64,000 bases of DNA from Chitinimonas sp. BJYL2. GTDB lineage: Bacteria; Pseudomonadota; Gammaproteobacteria; Burkholderiales; Chitinimonadaceae. The translations under genes and the position numbers were made by a program. The DNA is taken from NCBI RefSeq assembly GCF_027257935.1, contig NZ_JANZKW010000002.1, positions 558,001 to 622,000 on the forward strand, given 5' to 3'. Positions 1 to 10,520 of the stretch are shown here, piece after piece (position 1 is the stretch's first letter; every line of letters begins with the position of its first letter). The notes under the pieces were generated by a model. The model saw only the letters and a program-made list of their open reading frames with translations, was not told where the DNA came from and searched no databases.

Positions 1-2273
1 TGCTCACCGTGCTGATCGTGTGGCTGTTCCTGGGTTCCTGGCGCTCCACCGTGATTACCGGCCTGACACTGCCGGTCGCACTGATCGGTACCTTCTTCTT
101 CCTTCAGGCCTTCGGCTTCACGCTCAATGTGATGACGATGATGGCGCTATCGCTGTGTATCGGTCTCTTGATTGACGATGCCATCGTGGTGCGCGAGAAC
201 ATCGTGCGCCATATCGAGATGGGCAAGGGCCACTATGAAGCCGCCATGGATGGCACAGCGGAAATCGGTCTGGCCGTGCTCGCCACCACCCTGACCATCG
301 TGGCCGTGTTCCTGCCCGTGGGTTTCATGGGCGGCATCCTCGGCAAGTTCTTCTACCAGTTCGGTATCGCGGTCTGTGCCTCGGTGCTGATCTCGATGTT
401 TGTGTCGTTCACCCTGGACCCGATGCTCAGTTCGATCTGGCACGACCCGCACGTCCACGGCATGGGCCACAAGGGCCTGCTGGGCAAAATTCTCGACAAG
501 TTCGAGAAGCTGCAGGACCGCGTTGCCGATGCCTATGGCCGCACTATCGCCTGGGTACTCAGCGAGAACCGTATCGGCGTGCCCAAGTATGTGGTCATCC
601 CGCTGGCCGTCATCGGCCTGCCGATCACGCTGCTGGCACTGGCTACACGGCCGCGTGCCCGTGCCTGGCTGAAGTCGGGCTTCAAGGGTCGTCCTAGCTG
701 GTCGCATCGCTTCATCGTGGTGCTCGGCGGCCTCGCCTCCTTCGTGCTCGCGCTGGCCATCCCGGCCACGCAGATGGTGCAGACCGAGTTCATCCCCAAG
801 GCGGACGTCGGCCGTATCTTCATCGATTACCGCACCCCCATCGGCACGGCGCTCGAGTACACCGAGGCCAAGGCCCATCAGGTGGAAGCGGCCCTGCGTG
901 AGTTCAAGGAGATCAAGGAGCTCTACACCACGGTCAGTTCCGACAGCAAGCACATCGCTTTCGTCTCCATCAAGCTTGTGGACAAGGATCAGCGTGAGCG
1001 CGGCCAGGAAGAGCTGGTCAAGCTGATGCGTGAGCGGATCGAACGGGTTGCGGGTATTGAAGTCCGTTACGTTCGTGGCGCCAGCGGTGGTGGTGGCGAT
1101 GCCCCCATCTCCATCCAGGTACAGGGTAAGGATCTCGAAGAACTCAAGCGCATTGCAGAGAACATCGCCGAGCGACTCAAGACCGTGCCGCACCTGACCG
1201 ATGTGCAAACCAGCCTGCGTGCGGCCAAGCCAGCCGTGGACATCGAGGTAGACCGCGAAATGGCGGCCAAGGTGGGTCTCTCCATCGGCCAGATCGGCAG
1301 CGCCCTGCGCCCGCTGATTGCCGGTGACGAAATCACCACCTGGGTGGGACCCGATGGCGAGAACTACGACGTGATCCTGCGCCTGCCCAAGTCCAACCGC
1401 CGGGTGGCCGAAGATCTGGCTGACCTGCCGATTGCCAGCCGCGATATCGACCCGCGCACCGGCCAGCAAACCATGGTGCCGCTGGGCCAGGTGGCACAGG
1501 TGAAGGAGAGCGGCACATCCACGCTGATCAAGCGCCGTGACCAGTACCGTAACGTCACCATCACCGCCAATGTGGACGGCGTGCCTGTAGGTTCGGTGCA
1601 GGCTGATGTGAAGAAGGTGCTCGATGGCATCCAGATGCCACCGGGTTACCGGCAGGTGCAGGAAGGCGATGCCGAGTTCATGAAGGAATCGGCAGGCTAT
1701 GCCGCCATCGCCATGGGCATCGGCATGATGTTCATCTTCCTGATCCTGGCCTCGCAGTTCAGCAGCGTGTTCCAGCCACTGGCCATCATGACCTCGCTGC
1801 CGCTCTCGCTGCTGGGTGTGTTCCTTGCCTTGTGGCTGTGGGGCAGCACGCTGAACCTGTTCTCCATCATCGGCGTGATCATGCTGATGGGTCTGGTCAC
1901 CAAGAACGCGATCCTGCTGATCGACTTCGTCAACCGGCTGCGCGCCGAGGGCATGGACCGCTTCAACGCCATGATCGAAGCCGGCCGCATCCGCCTGCGT
2001 CCGATCCTGATGACCACCTTCGCCATGATCGGCGGCATGCTGCCGCTGGCCCTGGCGCTGGGCGAAGGCTCGGAACAACGTGCACCGATGGCCCACGCCA
2101 TCATCGGCGGCGTGATCAGCTCCACCGTGCTGACGCTGGTGGTGGTGCCGGTGGTGTTCACCTATCTGGATGACTTCAGCATCTGGCTGCTGCACTTCTT
2201 CAAACGCGGCCGGCATGCCGCACCGGTGGATCACACGATCGATCTGATCGAACAGCCGGGTACGGGCCGTTAA
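1..2273 (+). CDS. RND efflux transporter permease, 3' part (HAE1/AcrB type)
   Basis: The reading frame is open from the left edge, so the 5' end is missing; about 756 residues are visible. The protein is an inner-membrane proton antiporter subunit that exports drugs or other hydrophobic compounds through a tripartite pump. The visible part begins in the N-terminal transmembrane bundle, with the proton-relay motif DDAIVVREN (two adjacent Asp, as in AcrB TM4), and continues through TM5-6, the second periplasmic porter/docking domain and the last six helices, including a typical [20 protein letters not shown] stretch. Between TM6 and TM7 there is an unusual extra segment of about 50 residues containing an additional hydrophobic stretch. 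The adaptor and outer-membrane partner genes are presumably to the left of the window. Confidence 0.93.
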   Translation, partial: LTVLIVWLFLGSWRSTVITGLTLPVALIGTFFFLQAFGFTLNVMTMMALSLCIGLLIDDAIVVRENIVRHIEMGKGHYEAAMDGTAEIGLAVLATTLTIVAVFLPVGFMGGILGKFFYQFGIAVCASVLISMFVSFTLDPMLSSIWHDPHVHGMGHKGLLGKILDKFEKLQDRVADAYGRTIAWVLSENRIGVPKYVVIPLAVIGLPITLLALATRPRARAWLKSGFKGRPSWSHRFIVVLGGLASFVLALAIPATQMVQTEFIPKADVGRIFIDYRTPIGTALEYTEAKAHQVEAALREFKEIKELYTTVSSDSKHIAFVSIKLVDKDQRERGQEELVKLMRERIERVAGIEVRYVRGASGGGGDAPISIQVQGKDLEELKRIAENIAERLKTVPHLTDVQTSLRAAKPAVDIEVDREMAAKVGLSIGQIGSALRPLIAGDEITTWVGPDGENYDVILRLPKSNRRVAEDLADLPIASRDIDPRTGQQTMVPLGQVAQVKESGTSTLIKRRDQYRNVTITANVDGVPVGSVQADVKKVLDGIQMPPGYRQVQEGDAEFMKESAGYAAIAMGIGMMFIFLILASQFSSVFQPLAIMTSLPLSLLGVFLALWLWGSTLNLFSIIGVIMLMGLVTKNAILLIDFVNRLRAEGMDRFNAMIEAGRIRLRPILMTTFAMIGGMLPLALALGEGSEQRAPMAHAIIGGVISSTVLTLVVVPVVFTYLDDFSIWLLHFFKRGRHAAPVDHTIDLIEQPGTGR

Positions 2274-2366
2274 GCCACAACAGGCGCGGCTTCGGCCGTG
2301 CCTGACTGCCTGGCGGACCTCCCCCGTTCAGCCACAAAAAACCACGGTTCGTCGCATAAGCTCAAC

Positions 2367-2406
2367 AGGCCCGGCTGGTACGCTCTACCATCCGGGCCTG
2401 ATTGTT
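2367..2406 (+). terminator. Hairpin, possible terminator after the RND gene
   Basis: An 8-bp stem AGGCCCGG/CCGGGCCT encloses a second 5-bp stem TGGTA/TACCA and is followed by the weakly T-rich ATTGTTT. The shape suits a rho-independent terminator but the T tract is poor. Confidence 0.45.
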
Positions 2407-2457
2407 TGCGGACAGGCCGCAAACCCGCTAACAATAAGGCTTTGCCCGGAGACCCCC

Positions 2458-3129
2458 ATGCAGCTGATCAACGCGTTTACCGAACCCGCCAAGCTGTTTG
2501 ACGAATTGCGCCAAAAGCCCAGTTTTGCCGTGCCGCTGGTACTGATGATCGTGATGGCCGTACTAGTCACCTACGCCTACTACGCCCGCGTGGATGGTGA
2601 ATGGATGATCGAGCATATGGCCAACGCGGCCGGCACGCCCGCCGAACAGAAAATGATCCGCGACGGCATGTCGGTCGACATGATGAAATGGCCCTCGCTG
2701 ATTGCGGCACCCATCGTGCTCGTGATCATGTACCTCCTCAGCGCCGTGTACTACACGCTTGCAGGCAAGGTTTGCGGCGTGGAAGGCCGCTTCTCGCAAT
2801 GGTTCAGCTTTTCTTGCTGGTCCACCGTGCCTGCCCTGCTCGGGCTGCTTATCGCCCTGATCCAGGTGGCCATCATGCCGGCACAAACCCTGTGGTCGGA
2901 TGTGTACCTGACCCACCTTGACCCGCTGTTTGGCGTGCTGCCGCTGAATCACCCCTGGAAAGGCTTCATGACATCGGTAGACCTGCTGATGGTCTGGAGT
3001 ATTGGCCTGGGTGCTGTGGGCTGGCGCCAGTGGAGCCAGGGTGGCTGGGCACAAGCCATCATCGTGGCGAGCCTGCCTTCGGTGGTGATTTTTGGTATCT
3101 GGGCGACCGTCGTCGCCGTGATGAACTGA
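2458..3129 (+). CDS. Yip1-family integral membrane protein
   Basis: A 223-residue protein with the layout of bacterial Yip1-domain proteins: a short N-terminal amphipathic segment with the phrase FTEPAKLFDELRQKPSF, then about five hydrophobic helices (near residues 22-42, 78-98, 112-135, 170-188 and 197-220). GGAG lies six bases before the ATG. The biochemical role of the bacterial members is not established. It lies between an RND pump and a MacAB-like exporter on the same strand, with 25 bases to the adaptor gene, so co-transcription with the exporter is likely. Family assignment is from pattern; function is unknown. Confidence 0.8.
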   Translation: MQLINAFTEPAKLFDELRQKPSFAVPLVLMIVMAVLVTYAYYARVDGEWMIEHMANAAGTPAEQKMIRDGMSVDMMKWPSLIAAPIVLVIMYLLSAVYYTLAGKVCGVEGRFSQWFSFSCWSTVPALLGLLIALIQVAIMPAQTLWSDVYLTHLDPLFGVLPLNHPWKGFMTSVDLLMVWSIGLGAVGWRQWSQGGWAQAIIVASLPSVVIFGIWATVVAVMN

Positions 3130-3154
3130 TTCTGCGGTCATTTCTGGAAAACCC

Positions 3155-4360
3155 ATGCGCCTGAACAAGAAATGGCTTGGCCTCGCCGCCATCGCCCTCG
3201 TCATCGTCGTACCCTTTGCAGTCAAAAGCCTCAACAGTGGCAAAGGCAAACCCGTGGACATGAGTCCGGTGGCCCAACAGGAAATCCGCCCCACCATTCT
3301 GGCCTCCGGTACGCTGGCCTTCCGCACCGAAGTGGCGCTGACGGCTGAAGTCACCGCCAAGGTACGCGAAGTCCTCGTTGTCGAAGGACAAGATGTGAAG
3401 GCTGGCGATGTGCTGCTGCGCCTTGATCCGCAAACCTACCAGAATGCGATTGCTCGCGAAGAAGCCGGCTTGCGCCAGAACACGATCGCCATCGAGCGCC
3501 AGCGCGTCGCCCTGGCCCTGCGCCAGAAGCAGTTCGAGCGAAATCGCAAGCTGTTTGAGGCCAAGATGATCGACGCCTCGAAGTTCGATGAAGAACGTAA
3601 CCAGCTGCAACTCGCTGAAGTAGAACTGAAATCCAGCGAGGAAGCCGCGCGCCGGGCCAGTGCAGTGCTGGCCGAAGCGCGCGAACAACTACGCAAGACC
3701 GAGGTGCGCGCGCCCATCAGCGGCCGCGTCGTCGCCCTGCCGATCAAGGTGGGCGAAACCGCGATCCCGTCGACGATGAGCCTCGCCGGTGCGCAACTGA
3801 TGACACTGGCCGATACCGGCGAGATCAAGGCCGAACTCAAGGTGGACGAAGGCGATATCGCCCGCGTCGGCGTAGGCCAGGCGGTTGATCTGTTTGCCGC
3901 TGCGTATCCCGATACCGCACTCAAGGGCAAGGTGGAGAAGATCGCCCTTGCACCTACGGTGGAAAACCAGGCGCGCGCCTACAAGGTGACCGTGACACTG
4001 AATCCCCCGGCGGATGTGAAGCTGCGCTCGGGCATGAGCTCGCGCGCGGAAATCTTCCTCAGCGATGGTCAGAAGCGCGTGGCGGTGCCGGTGGAGGCCG
4101 TGCTCACGGACGACAAGGACAGCAAGCAGATCAAGCGCTATGTGATTCTCGCCAAGGATGGCAAGGCCGAGCGCGTGGACGTGGAGACCGGCATCTCGGA
4201 TGACCGCTGGCAGGAAATCACCAAGGGCATCAAGGTGGGCGACATGCTCGTCACCGGCCCAGGCAAGACGCTGCGTGATCTCAAGACCGGCGACAAGGTC
4301 TCGCAACGCCCGGCCGACGACAAGAAGAAGGACAAGTCCAAGGACGAGGCCAAGGCATGA
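3155..4360 (+). CDS. MacA-like periplasmic adaptor (membrane fusion protein)
   Basis: A 401-residue adaptor anchored by one N-terminal helix (about residues 8-25), followed by a split biotinyl-lipoyl domain, a helical hairpin rich in Glu/Arg/Gln (about 95-175) and beta-barrel domains, with a Lys-rich tail [11 protein letters not shown]. Adaptors of this type connect an ABC permease to a TolC-like outer-membrane channel. The stop codon overlaps the start of the next gene by four bases (ATGA), so translation of adaptor and ATPase is probably coupled. The substrate cannot be told; in MacAB systems it is macrolides, peptides or lipids. No outer-membrane factor is seen beside it. Confidence 0.9.
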   Translation: MRLNKKWLGLAAIALVIVVPFAVKSLNSGKGKPVDMSPVAQQEIRPTILASGTLAFRTEVALTAEVTAKVREVLVVEGQDVKAGDVLLRLDPQTYQNAIAREEAGLRQNTIAIERQRVALALRQKQFERNRKLFEAKMIDASKFDEERNQLQLAEVELKSSEEAARRASAVLAEAREQLRKTEVRAPISGRVVALPIKVGETAIPSTMSLAGAQLMTLADTGEIKAELKVDEGDIARVGVGQAVDLFAAAYPDTALKGKVEKIALAPTVENQARAYKVTVTLNPPADVKLRSGMSSRAEIFLSDGQKRVAVPVEAVLTDDKDSKQIKRYVILAKDGKAERVDVETGISDDRWQEITKGIKVGDMLVTGPGKTLRDLKTGDKVSQRPADDKKKDKSKDEAKA

Positions 4361-5058
4361 TCGAGCTCTCCGGCATCGTCAAACGCTACCGCATGGGCGA
4401 GGAAGAATTCTCGGCCCTGTCGGGCGTGGACCTGCATATCGCGCGCAACGAGTATGTGGCGCTCACCGGCCCGTCGGGTTCGGGCAAGTCCACGCTGATG
4501 AACCTGCTCGGTTGTCTGGATCGCCCCACCGAGGGCCGCTACGTGCTCAACGGCAGCGATGTCGCCACCCTGGACGACAACGCGCTGGCACAAATCCGTA
4601 ATCGTGAAATCGGCTTCGTGTTCCAGAGCTTTCATCTGCTGCCGCGCCTCAATGTGCTGATGAACGTAGCTCAGCCATTGGTCTATCGCGGCCTGCCACC
4701 GGCCGAGCGCGAACGCCGCGCGGCCGAGGCGCTCGATCGCGTGGGTCTGGCCAGCAAGCTCAAGCATCTGCCCAACCAGCTTTCGGGCGGCCAGCGCCAG
4801 CGCGTGGCAGTGGCACGGGCACTGGTCGGCAACCCGTCGATCCTGCTCGCCGACGAACCCACGGGGAATCTGGATACGCGCACTTCAGAGGAAATCATGG
4901 CACTCGTGGACGAACTGCACCGCGATGGCCAGACCGTGATCCTGGTCACGCATGAGGCGGATATTTCGGCCCACGCCGGCCGGGTGATCCGGCTGGTGGA
5001 TGGCAAGATCGAGTCGGACGTGGCGCAGCAGCGCAAGGAGGCCGCATGTATCTCCTGA
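4357..5058 (+). CDS. MacB-type ABC transporter ATP-binding protein
   Basis: A 233-residue stand-alone ATPase of the MacB/LolD subfamily. Walker [10 protein letters not shown] is at residues 38-46, Q-loop near 90, signature LSGGQ at 142-146, Walker B LLADEP at 163-168 and the H-loop His at 199. It hydrolyses ATP to drive the FtsX-type permease encoded next. In E. coli MacB, ATPase and permease are one polypeptide; here they are separate genes overlapping by 13 bases (5046-5058). It belongs to the adaptor-ATPase-permease operon. Confidence 0.95.
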   Translation: MIELSGIVKRYRMGEEEFSALSGVDLHIARNEYVALTGPSGSGKSTLMNLLGCLDRPTEGRYVLNGSDVATLDDNALAQIRNREIGFVFQSFHLLPRLNVLMNVAQPLVYRGLPPAERERRAAEALDRVGLASKLKHLPNQLSGGQRQRVAVARALVGNPSILLADEPTGNLDTRTSEEIMALVDELHRDGQTVILVTHEADISAHAGRVIRLVDGKIESDVAQQRKEAACIS

Positions 5059-6269
5059 TTGAATCGCTGCGAGCCGCCTGGCTGAACCTGATCGCCCACC
5101 GCCTGCGCAGCTTTTTGACCACGCTGGGCATTGTGATCGGCACCGCCTCGGTCGTCGCGGTCGTCGCGCTGATGCAGGGCTTTGCCGATTCGATCAAGTC
5201 GCAGTTCGCCGATCTGGGCGGTACGGCGCTGACGCTCAAAGCCAGCAATAACTTCGATAACTTCAACAGCGGCAATATCAACCGCCTCTCGCTGAGCGAT
5301 ATCGACCTGCTCCGGTACCGCGTCGAGGGCGTCACCCATGTCGCACCGGTGATGCAGGTGGTGTACGGCGGCACGGTGCGCTACCGCGGCCACTCGACTA
5401 CGCCGCAGGTGTATGGCGTAAGTGCCGACTACGTATGGGTGGAGCGCCGGTTCCCCGAGTTCGGCCGCTTCCTCGTCGATAGCGACGACCAGGGCCGACG
5501 CCGCGTGGCCGTGATCGGCCCCAAGCTGCGCGATGACCTGAAGCTACCAGCCAACCCGGTGGGCGAGTTCATCCAGGTCGGCAGCGAGTGGTTCAAGATT
5601 GTCGGCATGATGGACAAGCGCGGTGAGATCTTCGGCTTCAGTCAAGATAACTACCTGATGATTCCGTTCGATGTAGGCCGCGCACTGCAAGGTCAGAACC
5701 GCCGCCTGATGTTCGAGTTGCGCTTTACCGTGGCCGACATTGCCGATATCGAACAGGCCAAGGAAAAGGTCAGCCGTGCCGTGCGCGCCGCCCACAAGAT
5801 CAAACCGGGCAAGCCCGATGATTTCGAGGTGGAGTCTGCCGACCAACTCGCCAAGCAGTTCAGCCAGATCACCGGCATGGCCACGCTGGTACTGGGTGGC
5901 ATTGTGGGTATCTCGCTGCTGGTGGGGGGTATCGGCATCATGACGGTGATGCTGGTCTCGGTGACAGAGCGCACCCGCGAGATCGGCATCCTCAAAGCCA
6001 TCGGTGCCACGCGGCGCGATATCCTTGTCCAGTTCCTGCTCGAAGCCGGCATGCTCTCGCTGCTGGGTGGTGTGGTCGGCATCGTGATCGGCGTGGCGCT
6101 GGGCCACGGGATTGCAGCGCTGATTCCGAACTTCCCGCCCGCCTCGGTGCCCATCTTCGTGGCCATCGGCGCCGCACTGTTCTGTGCGCTAGTGGGGGTG
6201 TTGTTCGGCATCATGCCGGCCTCCAAGGCCGCGAATCTCGATCCGATTGAAGCATTGCGTTACGAATGA
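5046..6269 (+). CDS. MacB/FtsX-type ABC transporter permease
   Basis: A 407-residue permease with one N-terminal transmembrane helix (about 20-42), a large periplasmic MacB-PCD domain, and three C-terminal helices typical of the FtsX domain, including [19 protein letters not shown], the cytoplasmic coupling segment. It works as a dimer with the upstream ATPase and adaptor as a mechanotransmission exporter. The start overlaps the ATPase gene by 13 bases, supporting translational coupling. The stop is followed by a hairpin (6275-6296) without a clear T run. Confidence 0.93.
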   Translation: MYLLIESLRAAWLNLIAHRLRSFLTTLGIVIGTASVVAVVALMQGFADSIKSQFADLGGTALTLKASNNFDNFNSGNINRLSLSDIDLLRYRVEGVTHVAPVMQVVYGGTVRYRGHSTTPQVYGVSADYVWVERRFPEFGRFLVDSDDQGRRRVAVIGPKLRDDLKLPANPVGEFIQVGSEWFKIVGMMDKRGEIFGFSQDNYLMIPFDVGRALQGQNRRLMFELRFTVADIADIEQAKEKVSRAVRAAHKIKPGKPDDFEVESADQLAKQFSQITGMATLVLGGIVGISLLVGGIGIMTVMLVSVTERTREIGILKAIGATRRDILVQFLLEAGMLSLLGGVVGIVIGVALGHGIAALIPNFPPASVPIFVAIGAALFCALVGVLFGIMPASKAANLDPIEALRYE

Positions 6270-6345
6270 TCCACCCTGCTGCCTAACGGCAGCAGGCTAC
6301 TTGCCCCTTTACCCCTGAACCACCATGACAAAAGGTGACAACTCC

Positions 6346-8280
6346 ATGAAAGCCACGCTGCTAGCTACCCTGATTGCCGCGAGCTTTGCCGCCCACGCTG
6401 CCGACACCGCCTACAAGGGTCTGGGTGCCGATAGCGTCAGTGCAGAGACGCTGGAAAAATTCCGCGCCAAGGCGCTCGATGCCGACCTGAGCCGCAAGGT
6501 GCAGTCGATTCTGGATCTGCGCGCCCCCGGTGGCGGTGTTCTGAGCCCCGACGGCAAGTCGCTGTACTTTGGCTGGCGCGTCACCGGCACGCCGCAGATC
6601 TGGCGCATTGACGGCCCGCAAGCCTTCCCCGTGCAGATGACTGGCGGTGAAGACGCCACCAACCTCGCCGACATCTCGGCTGACGGAAAATGGCTGGTTG
6701 TCCAGCGCGACCGCAAGGGCGAAGAGAACCCCGGCCTGTATCTGCAAAACCCAAAGGGCGGTGAGCTGATCCCCATCCAGCACATCAAGGGCGTGCAGAC
6801 TTTCTTCGAGTTCATCAGCGACGACAGCCGCTACGTCTACTACCGCAGCAACGATGAAGTGCGCGACAGCTACACCTTCTATCGCTACGAGATTGCCACC
6901 GGCAAGAAGGAAAAGCTGTTCGGCCGCAAGGGCACCTGGAATATCGTCGACTACCGTGCCGACGGCCGCCTGCTGATGGTGCATGTGCCCAGCAGCCTGT
7001 ACCGCGAAGTGTGGGAATGGAACCCGGCCGACGGCAAGTTCAGCCCGGTGATCGGCCAGGGCGAGCAGGAAATGTACAGCGCCCGCTATGGTGCCAAGCC
7101 CGGCGAAATGCTGGTGCACACCAACAAGATCGGCGAGTTCTACCGTGTGTATCGCAAGACCGGCGACAAGCTCGAACCCATCACCCCTGAACTCAAATGG
7201 GATGTGGCCGGCTTCAGCATCGACGACAAGCGTGAACGCATCTATTACACCGTCAATGACGGCGGTTACACCAAGAGCTACGCGCTGGATGCCCGTACCT
7301 ACAAACCGCTGAAGTTGCCCGAGTTCAAGGGTGCCGAGCATGTCGGCATCGGCAGCGTCACACGCGATGGCAGCAAGATCACCCTGGGCGTGGGCACGGC
7401 CAAGGCACCGAGCACCAGCTATGTGTTCGACTGGAAGACCGGCAAGCTGACCCAGTGGGTGCTGCCGTCCTCGCCGGAAATCGATACCAGCACCTTCTCG
7501 GCCGCCACCATCGAAACCTACCCGGCACGCGATGGCACGCCTATCCCCATGGTCGTGCGTCGCCCGGCCAAGTGCGATCCTGGCCCCTGCCCTGTCGTCG
7601 TCAACTTCCACGGCGGCCCGGAAGGCCAGTCCACACCGGGCTTCTCGCCGGTGGCACAGCTCTACGTGGATGCAGGCTTCATCTATGTGCAGCCGAACGT
7701 GCGCGGCTCGGATGGCTACGGCAAAACCTGGATTCACGCCGATAACGCCGCCAAGCGCCTGGATGTGATTACCGATATCGAAGATGCAGCGATCTACATC
7801 AAGAAGGCCTGGGCCAAGAATGGCGTAGCACCCAAGGTCGGCATCAGCGGCGGCAGCTATGGTGGTTACGCGACGATGATCGGCATGACCATGTTTGCTG
7901 GCGCCTACGATGCCGGTGTCTCCAACGTGGGGATCAGCAATCTGCTGACCTTCCTGGAAAACACCGCCCCGTATCGCCGCGCCCTGCGTGCCTCGGAATA
8001 CGGTGATCCGGTCAAGGACCGTGACGCACTGATCAAGCTGTCGGCCACGACCTATATCGACAAGCTCTGCGCCCCGTTGCTGGTGATCCAGGGTGCCAGC
8101 GACCCGCGTGTGCCGGTGGGCGAAGCAATCCAGATGTACGACGCAGCCCAGAAGAAGGGTGTGCCGTCCGATCTGATCATCTTTGCTGACGAAGGCCATG
8201 GTGCCCAGAAGCGCGAGAACCAGGTCGCCACGATTGGCCATACGCTGCGTTTCTTCCAGAAGCATCTGCAGGGCAAGTAA
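6346..8280 (+). CDS. Secreted prolyl oligopeptidase-family serine peptidase (S9)
   Basis: I use the ATG at 6346 because AAAGGTGA lies just before it and the N-terminus MKATLLATLIAASFAAHA is a clean Sec signal peptide; an in-frame ATG at 6325 has no good ribosome site. The 644-residue protein has a beta-propeller region (about 50-400) and a C-terminal alpha/beta-hydrolase domain. The catalytic triad can be placed: Ser504 in GGSYGG, Asp586 in GASDPRVP and His618 in DEGHG. It probably cleaves short peptides in the periplasm; the exact specificity (acylaminoacyl or dipeptidyl) cannot be read. A terminator follows immediately. Confidence 0.92.
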   Translation: MKATLLATLIAASFAAHAADTAYKGLGADSVSAETLEKFRAKALDADLSRKVQSILDLRAPGGGVLSPDGKSLYFGWRVTGTPQIWRIDGPQAFPVQMTGGEDATNLADISADGKWLVVQRDRKGEENPGLYLQNPKGGELIPIQHIKGVQTFFEFISDDSRYVYYRSNDEVRDSYTFYRYEIATGKKEKLFGRKGTWNIVDYRADGRLLMVHVPSSLYREVWEWNPADGKFSPVIGQGEQEMYSARYGAKPGEMLVHTNKIGEFYRVYRKTGDKLEPITPELKWDVAGFSIDDKRERIYYTVNDGGYTKSYALDARTYKPLKLPEFKGAEHVGIGSVTRDGSKITLGVGTAKAPSTSYVFDWKTGKLTQWVLPSSPEIDTSTFSAATIETYPARDGTPIPMVVRRPAKCDPGPCPVVVNFHGGPEGQSTPGFSPVAQLYVDAGFIYVQPNVRGSDGYGKTWIHADNAAKRLDVITDIEDAAIYIKKAWAKNGVAPKVGISGGSYGGYATMIGMTMFAGAYDAGVSNVGISNLLTFLENTAPYRRALRASEYGDPVKDRDALIKLSATTYIDKLCAPLLVIQGASDPRVPVGEAIQMYDAAQKKGVPSDLIIFADEGHGAQKRENQVATIGHTLRFFQKHLQGK

Positions 8281-8313
8281 TACCCAGCACACTACTGGCA
8301 AGCACTGCCATAC

Positions 8314-8345
8314 TGCCCGGGAAGCCCTGCTTTCCGGGCATTTTT
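8314..8345 (+). terminator. Rho-independent terminator after the S9 peptidase gene
   Basis: TGCCCGGGAAG and CTTTCCGGGCA form an 11-bp stem with one wobble pair around CCCTG, followed directly by TTTTT. The next gene starts within 20 bases of it. Confidence 0.8.
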
Positions 8346-8361
8346 CATGGATGAAAACGGT

Positions 8362-9180
8362 ATGAAACCTGCACGTCTCCTTATGGCCGGCCTGAGCATG
8401 CTCAGCCTGTTCCCTCTCGCCGGCTGCGGCCGGATCAGCACGGATCCGGGTACGGAAACCGTGCTGCTGGACAAACCCTACTTCGTGGGTCACGGCGGCG
8501 TCCGTGACGAAAGCCAGAAACCCGGTTCGGGCTGGTACTGGTGGTCCACCAGCGGAATCACTGTGCCGGTGGTGCCGATCAAGATCGACGAGCGCTTTGA
8601 CGACCTGATCACGGCAGGCGACAACATCCCGGTGGACTTCAATTCCTACCTGCAGCTACAGATCAACGACCCGGTGGCCATCATCAAGAAGTATGGCGAG
8701 CGCTGGTACGACAACAACCTCAAGGAGCAGTACCGCACCATCGTGCGTAATGCGGCCAAGCAGTACACCCTGAACCAGTTGTTATCGGACAACGAGGCAT
8801 TGCAGAAGCTCGAAGAGAGCATCCTTGGCGCCACCCGCAAGCTGGTAAAGGACTACGGCCTGCCGATTGCCGTGCTGGATGTGAATCTGGGCAAGGTGTT
8901 GCCGGATGGCAAGATCATCGAGGAAATCAACGAAACCGGCCGCCAGAAACAGCGCAGCAAGACCATGGAAGCGGCCCGCGAGGCCGAGAACCAGCGCAAG
9001 GAAGCCGAACGCGCACGCGCCGCTGCGGACAATGCCTACCGCAATGAAATGAGCCTGACGCCGGAACAATTCATCAAGCTTGAGGACGTCAAGGCGCGCA
9101 AGATGCTCTATGAACAATGTAACAAGGGCTGCACGATCATCGTCAGTGACGGCATGACACCACTGGTCGCCCGCCCTTGA
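8362..9180 (+). CDS. SPFH/band-7-like lipoprotein
   Basis: The ATG at 8362 gives a lipoprotein signal (MKPARLLMAGLSMLSLF then LAGC, lipidated Cys22); an in-frame ATG at 8347 would only add five residues. The 272-residue mature form carries a prohibitin/SPFH-like domain (about 40-190: VPIKIDERFDDLITAGDNIP, then DPVAIIKKYG) and a charged Ala/Glu/Arg-rich coiled coil (about 195-230). Such domains oligomerise at membranes. It lies directly behind the S9 peptidase terminator, so that hairpin may lie in its own 5' leader. Fold assignment is by pattern; the role is unknown. Confidence 0.75.
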   Translation: MKPARLLMAGLSMLSLFPLAGCGRISTDPGTETVLLDKPYFVGHGGVRDESQKPGSGWYWWSTSGITVPVVPIKIDERFDDLITAGDNIPVDFNSYLQLQINDPVAIIKKYGERWYDNNLKEQYRTIVRNAAKQYTLNQLLSDNEALQKLEESILGATRKLVKDYGLPIAVLDVNLGKVLPDGKIIEEINETGRQKQRSKTMEAAREAENQRKEAERARAAADNAYRNEMSLTPEQFIKLEDVKARKMLYEQCNKGCTIIVSDGMTPLVARP

Positions 9181-9247
9181 GGTGGCAAGCGGCTGCAACA
9201 TCTGCTCCGGCTTGCGGACCCGTGCGCATACCAACAAGGAGACAAGC

Positions 9248-10078
9248 ATGAAGCAGTCGCTGATGACCCTGATGATCGCCATGGCAGCCAGCCACGCGAC
9301 GGCCGCTACCTGGAGCGATACCTTTATCGGGTATCGCTACGGCACCAACCATGCCGAACCCGCCATCCCGCACGACATCACCAAACACATCGTCCAGTTC
9401 AACCATGTCAGCGGCTACAGCCTGGGCAGCAACCTGCTCAATGTGGATCTGCTGATCAGTGATGACAAAGATCCCGCTGCCGGCGGCAAGGAAGGGGCGC
9501 AGGAAATCTACCTGCTCTACCGCCACCAGATGTCCATGGGCAAACTGTCTGGTCAGGATATGTCCTGGGGACCGGTCAAAGACCTTGCGATCACGGGCGG
9601 CTTTGATGCCAATACCAAGAACACGGCCTTCGCCCCCAAGAAGCGCATGCTGGTCATCGGCCCGACACTCAAGTTCGATGTACCCCAGGGCTTCTGGGAC
9701 ATGAGCGTGTTTTACCGGGATGAGCGTAACCACAACGGACTCTCGTTCGCCAAACAGAACAAGATCCACTTCAAGCGTACCTGGCAGTTCGATACCGCTT
9801 GGGGCATTCCCTTTGATGCCGGTGGTGTACCCATGCGCTTCAAGGGCTTCCTCAATTACATCCCCGCCAAAGGCCGCGACGGCTTTCTCGCCGAGACCAA
9901 ACCGGAAACCTATCTGAACGCTGCCCTCATGGCAGATATCGGCTCGCTCATTGCAGAGCGCAAGGATGCGGTCTACGCAGGGCTAGGCTACCGGTACTGG
10001 CACAACAAGTTCGGCAATGCGCCCGGCGTGGGCACGCGCGAGCGCGGCGTGTCGTTACAGCTGGAGTGGCATCTGTAA
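9248..10078 (+). CDS. Tsx/OmpK-like outer-membrane channel protein
   Basis: Start chosen at the ATG at 9248, preceded by AAGGAG and opening a signal peptide MKQSLMTLMIAMAASHATA; the open frame extends to 9182 without support. The mature protein has alternating amphipathic beta strands and ends in LQLEWHL, close to the aromatic C-terminus of outer-membrane barrels. Phrases such as WSDTFIGYRYG and GLGYRYWHNKFGN resemble the nucleoside-specific channel family (Tsx/OmpK). It would let nucleosides or similar solutes through the outer membrane. Family is probable; substrate is inferred from the family only. Confidence 0.75.
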   Translation: MKQSLMTLMIAMAASHATAATWSDTFIGYRYGTNHAEPAIPHDITKHIVQFNHVSGYSLGSNLLNVDLLISDDKDPAAGGKEGAQEIYLLYRHQMSMGKLSGQDMSWGPVKDLAITGGFDANTKNTAFAPKKRMLVIGPTLKFDVPQGFWDMSVFYRDERNHNGLSFAKQNKIHFKRTWQFDTAWGIPFDAGGVPMRFKGFLNYIPAKGRDGFLAETKPETYLNAALMADIGSLIAERKDAVYAGLGYRYWHNKFGNAPGVGTRERGVSLQLEWHL

Positions 10079-10520
10079 ACCGGCGGCTCCGAGGCAGTAA
10101 TTGGCCAGCAACGCTTGCCAGGCAAGGTCAGTCGGCACCTGCGGCGATCGAGCGCATGCGGGCTGGCCATGCCGAGGAAACCATACTGTGTCGCAATGGC
10201 CTGGCGACAGCCAGGCAACCCGGAGGCGGTGTTCAGACTGTCTCACCCCGAACACAGCGCGGGTGACACAGACAGTTCGACAATGGTCTAAGCCGCTTCA
10301 TCCTTCACGCCGCCTCTTACCGGGGAAATGGCGCCTCGATTACCTTGTACGCGCGCTGGTAGCCAGGAAGGATTAGACCTCCTCACTCAGGGTTATTGCG
10401 CCCTGCGTTTACGTTCATGTGATCCCTGTGCAAGTGCTCCTATAACCGGCTTCAGTCCACTTCGTGCAGCGCTAATGGCACGGTGGCCGGGGTCTGGTCT
10501 TCCATCTACAGGAGCACAGC
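10079..10520. other. 442-base intergenic stretch without a recognised gene
   Basis: There is a perfect 7-bp hairpin GCCTGGC-GACA-GCCAGGC at 10199-10216 with no T run. The open frames here have no ribosome site and no family resemblance. AGGAG at 10509-10513 precedes the next start. I see no RNA gene or known riboswitch. Confidence 0.5.

Noticed and set aside
147-2234. 695-codon open frame on the minus strand over the RND gene
   Set aside because: It is a mirror of GC-rich codon use; His/Gln/Arg/Asp-heavy translation without any domain, while the plus-strand RND reading is unmistakable.
6275-6296. Hairpin CCTGCTGCC-TAAC-GGCAGCAGG as terminator of the MacAB-like operon
   Set aside because: No T run follows; kept only as a remark.
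6361-8493. 710-codon open frame antisense to the S9 peptidase
   Set aside because: Shadow frame with no ribosome site or family pattern.
10101-10376. 91-codon open frame between the Tsx-like and GH10-like genes
   Set aside because: No ribosome site, Arg/Ser-rich translation with no protein-like pattern.
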